Source: Hymenobacter polaris (GTDB taxonomy: Bacteria > Bacteroidota > Bacteroidia > Cytophagales > Hymenobacteraceae). Taken from it: a stretch of 64,000 nucleotides of DNA. This document shows positions 61,501-64,000 of this stretch, in pieces. The stretch lies in assembly GCF_012927305.1 (NCBI RefSeq), contig NZ_JABBGH010000002.1, forward strand, positions 1,054,001 to 1,118,000, read 5' to 3'. The notes beneath the pieces are model-generated. The model searched no databases. It was given only the letters and a program-made list of their open reading frames with translations, and was not told where the DNA came from. The translations under genes were made by a program, and so were the position numbers. Position 1 is the stretch's first letter; every line of letters starts with the position of its first letter.

Positions 61501-64000
61501 GCGCCGCTGGGCAGCGTCTTCACGTAGGGTATGGTGTACTGCGGGTTATTCTGCGAGTTGCGCTCGGTCTTGGCGTCGATGAAGTCCTGCAGCGCCACGT
61601 CAATGCTGTTTTCATCGTACCAGATGTCGCTCTGCGCCGTGGAGCCCTGGGGCGTCAGCCGCAGCGGCAGCGAGTACTCGTAGTAGTTCTGGCTGTAGTC
61701 GGTGCCGATGCGGATGAAGGCCCGCACGTCGCCGCTGTGGGTGTTGGGGCTGCTGCTTTCGCCGTGCAAGTACATGCGCAGGCGCTTGTAGCGCAGCAGG
61801 TTGGTAGACAGGTTTTTGTAGGCGCCCTTACCGTAGCCGTCGCGCAGGTTCGTTACTACCAGGCGCAGGCTTTGCTCGTTCTGCTGGCGCGATACGGCCG
61901 TCGAGCCGTACTCAATGTCGCGCTGAATATTGGGCGGCACTACGTACGGAATCACCGGCGTGCCCGTGATGGCGGCCGGCCCGTTTTCCTCCACGCTCAC
62001 CGTCGACACGTCGAAGGCATCGGCGTCGGTGGTGGTGTTCAGGTTACCGCCGGTGTTCTGCGGGTCCACGATGGTGCTGAGGTAGCGGCGCCACTGGTTG
62101 GCCACGAACTGGGGCTGCACCATGCGCAGCACCACCGGCTGGCGCCAGCCGGTCATGTACATGCGCACGAAACGGATATTCTTGAAGCCCACGATGTTGC
62201 CCTGCGTGCGCCGGTTGGGCGTGCGAACGGGTACCCGGAACTGGTACCAATCCACCGACTGCGAAGTGCCGCCCGTGGCGCTGGGGATGTTGGCCGTGAT
62301 GCGGTCGGTCACGAAGCCCTGGCTGGCCAGCTGGCCCGGCTGCAAGTCGATGGTGTACTCGTAGTAGTTCTCGCTGTTTTGCACCACGTTGTCGCGGTTC
62401 AGGTCCTCCTTATCGGGGTAGGCCGTGGAGCTGAGCTGCGAGTTCTCGGGCGAGTTGCCTTCGTAGTTATCGTAGTTCTTGTAGCGGCCCAGCAGCTGCA
62501 CGTTGCCCGCGTCGTAGCTTGGGTCGAGGTAGTGGCGGAAGTTGTCGGCCGAGGGGTCGGCCAGCGTGGCGTAGATGGGGGCCACCGTGCCAAACTGGCT
62601 GGGGTAGTTGCCGAAGTAGGCTTGCTCGCCCGCGTCATTGTAGCCATCTAGGCCCACGTCCTGCACTGCCCTAGCCCCCGGCGTGGCGTTAAAGGCATCG
62701 GTGAGGAACTGCTGGGTAGTAACCTGGCCCCACGCGGTGGGCGTTACGAGTTGCGCGGGGTTGGCGTCGGCGGGCGTGGGCAGGCCGTTCTCAAACTCGT
62801 GCTGGTCTTGGTCGGCCAACACGTCCTCGCTCACGTTGCCCAGGTTTATCACTAGCCGCCCGCCCTGGATGTTGTTGTCGTCGTAGGTGCGGATTTTGTT
62901 GGGGTCGGTATTCAGGGCGGCGGCCAGGCCGGTGGGGCCCGTCGTGAAGGGGTCCATCAGCCAGAACTCCAGGTACTCCACGTTCGAGTTGTCGAAGTCG
63001 GTATCGAAGGTGATGCCGCGCGAAATGCCGCCGTACTTGCCCAGGTAGTTGGTGGGCGCCGTGTTGGCAAAGTGCACCCCGTCGCCCTGAATGTCGGGCG
63101 TGTAGTTGTAGGGCCCGCGCTCCTCGGGGTAATAGGCCATGTCGAAGGTGTACTCGAAGCCGTTGCCGGTAGCACCCAGGTCGCGGTTCGGAAACACCTC
63201 GTTGCGCGGAATGCCGCGCGTGTAGTTATTGGCCAGCGTGGTAGCCGCCAGGCCACCCGCCACCGTGCCGCCGGTGTAGTAGCTCTGGTCGATGGTGTAC
63301 CAGGCCAGCTTGGCGCGTTGGTAGCCATTGGCCAAGGTGCTCAGCCCGCTGCCCGCGATGGGGGCGGGCGTGGCCGCCAGGCGCCAGGCCGGTATTGAGG
63401 CCAGGCCCCCTAGGGCGTAGGGCGTGCGCGCATTCTCGAAGTCGTCGAGGTAGCTCACCCCGTTTTCGCCCCGGCCCAGCTGCGAGCGGCCCGCAATCAG
63501 TTTGGCCACCTCGCCCGTAAAGGCCACCGTCGAAATCTCCTTGGTGGAGATGCCCGGCAGCGCGTCCACCAGCTTGGTGAGCACTCGGCTTTCCTTGCGC
63601 AGGCTGATGTCGGCGCCCAGAATGGTATTATTGGCTGGCTCGTCGCCCACGTTCACGCGGTTGATGCCGGGCGCCTGGTTTTCCAGAATGTGCATGGCCG
63701 TGGCGCCCAGCAGCACATCTTTGCTCAGGGCAAAGTCGAAGCGGGCCCCCAGGAGCTTGCGCGGCTGCACCTGCACCAGGGCGTTTTTCTCGAACTGCAC
63801 CCGCAGCTCGTTGGCCGAGTTCAGGTAAGCCGCGTTCAGAATCTTGACTTTGGCCTGGTCGTAAAACACCTGGTAGTCTACGCCCTCGGTCAGCAGGGTG
63901 CTGCCTGCGTACACCCGCACCGAGCCCTGCGCCACCCCAATGCCGGGCAGGTTAATCTCGTCGGTGCTCACGCCCTGGTAGCGCCCGCGCAAGTAAAACT
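58515..64000 (-). CDS. sprA: SprA, T9SS outer-membrane translocon / gliding motility protein, partial (N-terminus outside window)
   Basis: The frame is open from the stop at 58515 to the right edge, about 1828 residues, roughly the C-terminal three quarters of the usual 2300-2500. Family hallmarks: FYLRGRYQGVSTDEINLPGI at the edge, SVRVYAGSTLLTEGVDYQVF, LGADISLRKESRVLTKLVDA, FTGEVAKLIAGRSQ and SYLDDFENARTPYALGGLAS. Long runs of alternating outer-membrane strands follow, ending in TTEGGLQLRYSLQ. SprA (Sov in Porphyromonas) forms the giant 36-strand barrel through which T9SS cargo exits. gcvH lies directly downstream, which I recall as a common neighbour in Bacteroidota. No other T9SS gene is in the window. 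Confidence 0.96.
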   Translation of the reverse strand, partial: FYLRGRYQGVSTDEINLPGIGVAQGSVRVYAGSTLLTEGVDYQVFYDQAKVKILNAAYLNSANELRVQFEKNALVQVQPRKLLGARFDFALSKDVLLGATAMHILENQAPGINRVNVGDEPANNTILGADISLRKESRVLTKLVDALPGISTKEISTVAFTGEVAKLIAGRSQLGRGENGVSYLDDFENARTPYALGGLASIPAWRLAATPAPIAGSGLSTLANGYQRAKLAWYTIDQSYYTGGTVAGGLAATTLANNYTRGIPRNEVFPNRDLGATGNGFEYTFDMAYYPEERGPYNYTPDIQGDGVHFANTAPTNYLGKYGGISRGITFDTDFDNSNVEYLEFWLMDPFTTGPTGLAAALNTDPNKIRTYDDNNIQGGRLVINLGNVSEDVLADQDQHEFENGLPTPADANPAQLVTPTAWGQVTTQQFLTDAFNATPGARAVQDVGLDGYNDAGEQAYFGNYPSQFGTVAPIYATLADPSADNFRHYLDPSYDAGNVQLLGRYKNYDNYEGNSPENSQLSSTAYPDKEDLNRDNVVQNSENYYEYTIDLQPGQLASQGFVTDRITANIPSATGGTSQSVDWYQFRVPVRTPNRRTQGNIVGFKNIRFVRMYMTGWRQPVVLRMVQPQFVANQWRRYLSTIVDPQNTGGNLNTTTDADAFDVSTVSVEENGPAAITGTPVIPYVVPPNIQRDIEYGSTAVSRQQNEQSLRLVVTNLRDGYGKGAYKNLSTNLLRYKRLRMYLHGESSSPNTHSGDVRAFIRIGTDYSQNYYEYSLPLRLTPQGSTAQSDIWYDENSIDVALQDFIDAKTERNSQNNPQYTIPYVKTLPSGATITIVGQPDFSQVQGCMIGVLNPVSTDPSDKTVTLWADEFRVFDFDSQGGWAANARANVKLADLANITATGSFIGVGFGGLQDKAQQRSTEDVLRGDLNATVAADKFLPTALRLRVPVLVQVGRETRAPQYDPLNPDTKLDQSLTKFGDNSAAAAAYRDLVITRTSTRSLSLLNVRKDRSPTQTAVHPWDIENVAVSYAITERMYSDINTQRDYTRSFTAALAYVYQTQPKSFTPLAKVKALDNPYLKIFKEVNFSPLPSRFAFRTDLDRRYNERFLQRVVEPGQLPTAIDAGVFYKSFYINRIYDLKWDLTKALILDYTATNRGVIDEGLGRSVGDSPDAQRNQMMLRENLLRGGRTTNFNQTAALTYRLPLDKFPLTDWLSADTRYAAHFTWQAASTALRAPNPKNILNPDPTDTASVKINLGNTIQNNAELSANGKIDLVKLYNKVRFLNIINNAPAPVINRPPPPDPNNPSLTPVATRPQPAAPDTARKDPLRFVKAVLRAIMTARTLNFTYTRSTGTLLPGYLPGTQYLGFSPKFAAPGLGFILGQQYDPSALYALASRNGWYTQRSEYLNTPLSNILTENLTARTALEPFRGFNIQLDLRRQKIRNAEAYYRHAIDTTSAAYRTLGLLTPYNDLHNAPSQALGTGSYSVSTITIKSLFGDLSANGEISKAFERFVQNRAVVQDRLQQANTPASGPATGYFSYNSQDVLLPAFLDAYWGRTSNDYQAKKFDPFALIPLPNWTVEYRTLADLPGLRDVFRSFVINHAYSSVYNLGSYTTTTNYDQYPEFANGVGGIPYLLNATGQYVPYYVIGQVSFLESLAPLVGVNFQTMNSVSGRAEYRSSRAIALNITNAQVTELHTTELIIGIGYAARGVKLPFRVGGEQRVLKNNLSARLDMSIRDNYTVQRSVINVVDPQEATTSNPASVGISSSQVTNGALTVQLRPTIDYLLNTRLNLQFYFTQTITQPRVSNAFRNATTEGGLQLRYSLQ

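Noticed and set aside
60939..62651. 570-residue plus-strand ORF
   Set aside because: It lies wholly antisense to sprA. The product is His/Val/Gly/Arg-rich without recognisable domains, as expected of an opposite-strand shadow in GC-rich DNA.

Overview
The window is chromosomal DNA from a high-GC member of the Bacteroidota, most likely a Hymenobacter-like Cytophagales bacterium. Evidence seen in the sequence: a SprA-type outer-membrane translocon protein of the type IX secretion/gliding system, an Oar-like TonB-dependent receptor, a GIN-domain (DUF2807) protein, atpD and atpC standing alone without the rest of the ATP synthase operon, and promoters of the Bacteroidota form TTTG-N19-TANNTTTG. 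The genus is inference. No phage, plasmid, transposase, CRISPR array or rRNA operon was found; the content is mostly housekeeping and cell-envelope genes.

Layout. 1-9.9 kb: 3' part-missing alpha-2-macroglobulin lipoprotein, an unknown gene, a LysR regulator, threonine synthase, a glycosyltransferase-polysaccharide deacetylase fusion and an endonuclease III-like protein. 10-16.5 kb: a Gly/Tyr-rich exported protein, an RNA methyltransferase, BipA/TypA, an exported MsrB, a small lipoprotein and a lysine/alanine-rich basic protein. 16.7-21.5 kb: metG convergent with the group prs-rplY-pth, then tRNA-Gln(UUG). 21.8-26.2 kb: atpD-atpC, an AI-2E family membrane protein and a trans-sulfuration PLP enzyme. 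26-32.7 kb: exported proteins, a DegT aminotransferase next to a NeuD/PglD-like acetyltransferase, Amt, and queA. 32.8-41 kb: a HEAT-cyclophilin fusion, membrane proteins, MscS, rsmG, an ECF sigma factor coupled to a glycosyltransferase, and tgt. 41-50 kb: a GIY-YIG protein among palindromic repeats, an LptF/G permease, an EamA transporter, ispE, a small phosphoglycosyl transferase, DUF2807, an RsmI-like methyltransferase, an alpha/beta hydrolase and a GT4 enzyme. 50-64 kb: the Oar-like receptor, YicC, an exported protein, a VanZ-M28 peptidase fusion, gcvH and sprA (running off the right edge).

Functional themes: tRNA and rRNA modification and translation (queA plus tgt for queuosine, pth, metG, rplY, rsmG, RsmI-like, TrmH-like, typA); envelope and glycan building (two GT4, one GT2, deacetylase, aminotransferase and acetyltransferase, phosphoglycosyl transferase, LptF/G permease, SprA, receptor, A2M).

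The most unusual content is not a gene cluster but the DNA between and inside genes. The palindrome CCTAGG, mostly as CCCTAGGG, is strongly enriched in both coding and intergenic DNA, resembling the HIP1 palindrome of cyanobacteria. At least five families of dispersed palindromic repeats fill the gaps between genes; several have arms that extend perfectly into locus-specific DNA or abut start and stop codons. Three genes carry sharply lower-GC internal patches.
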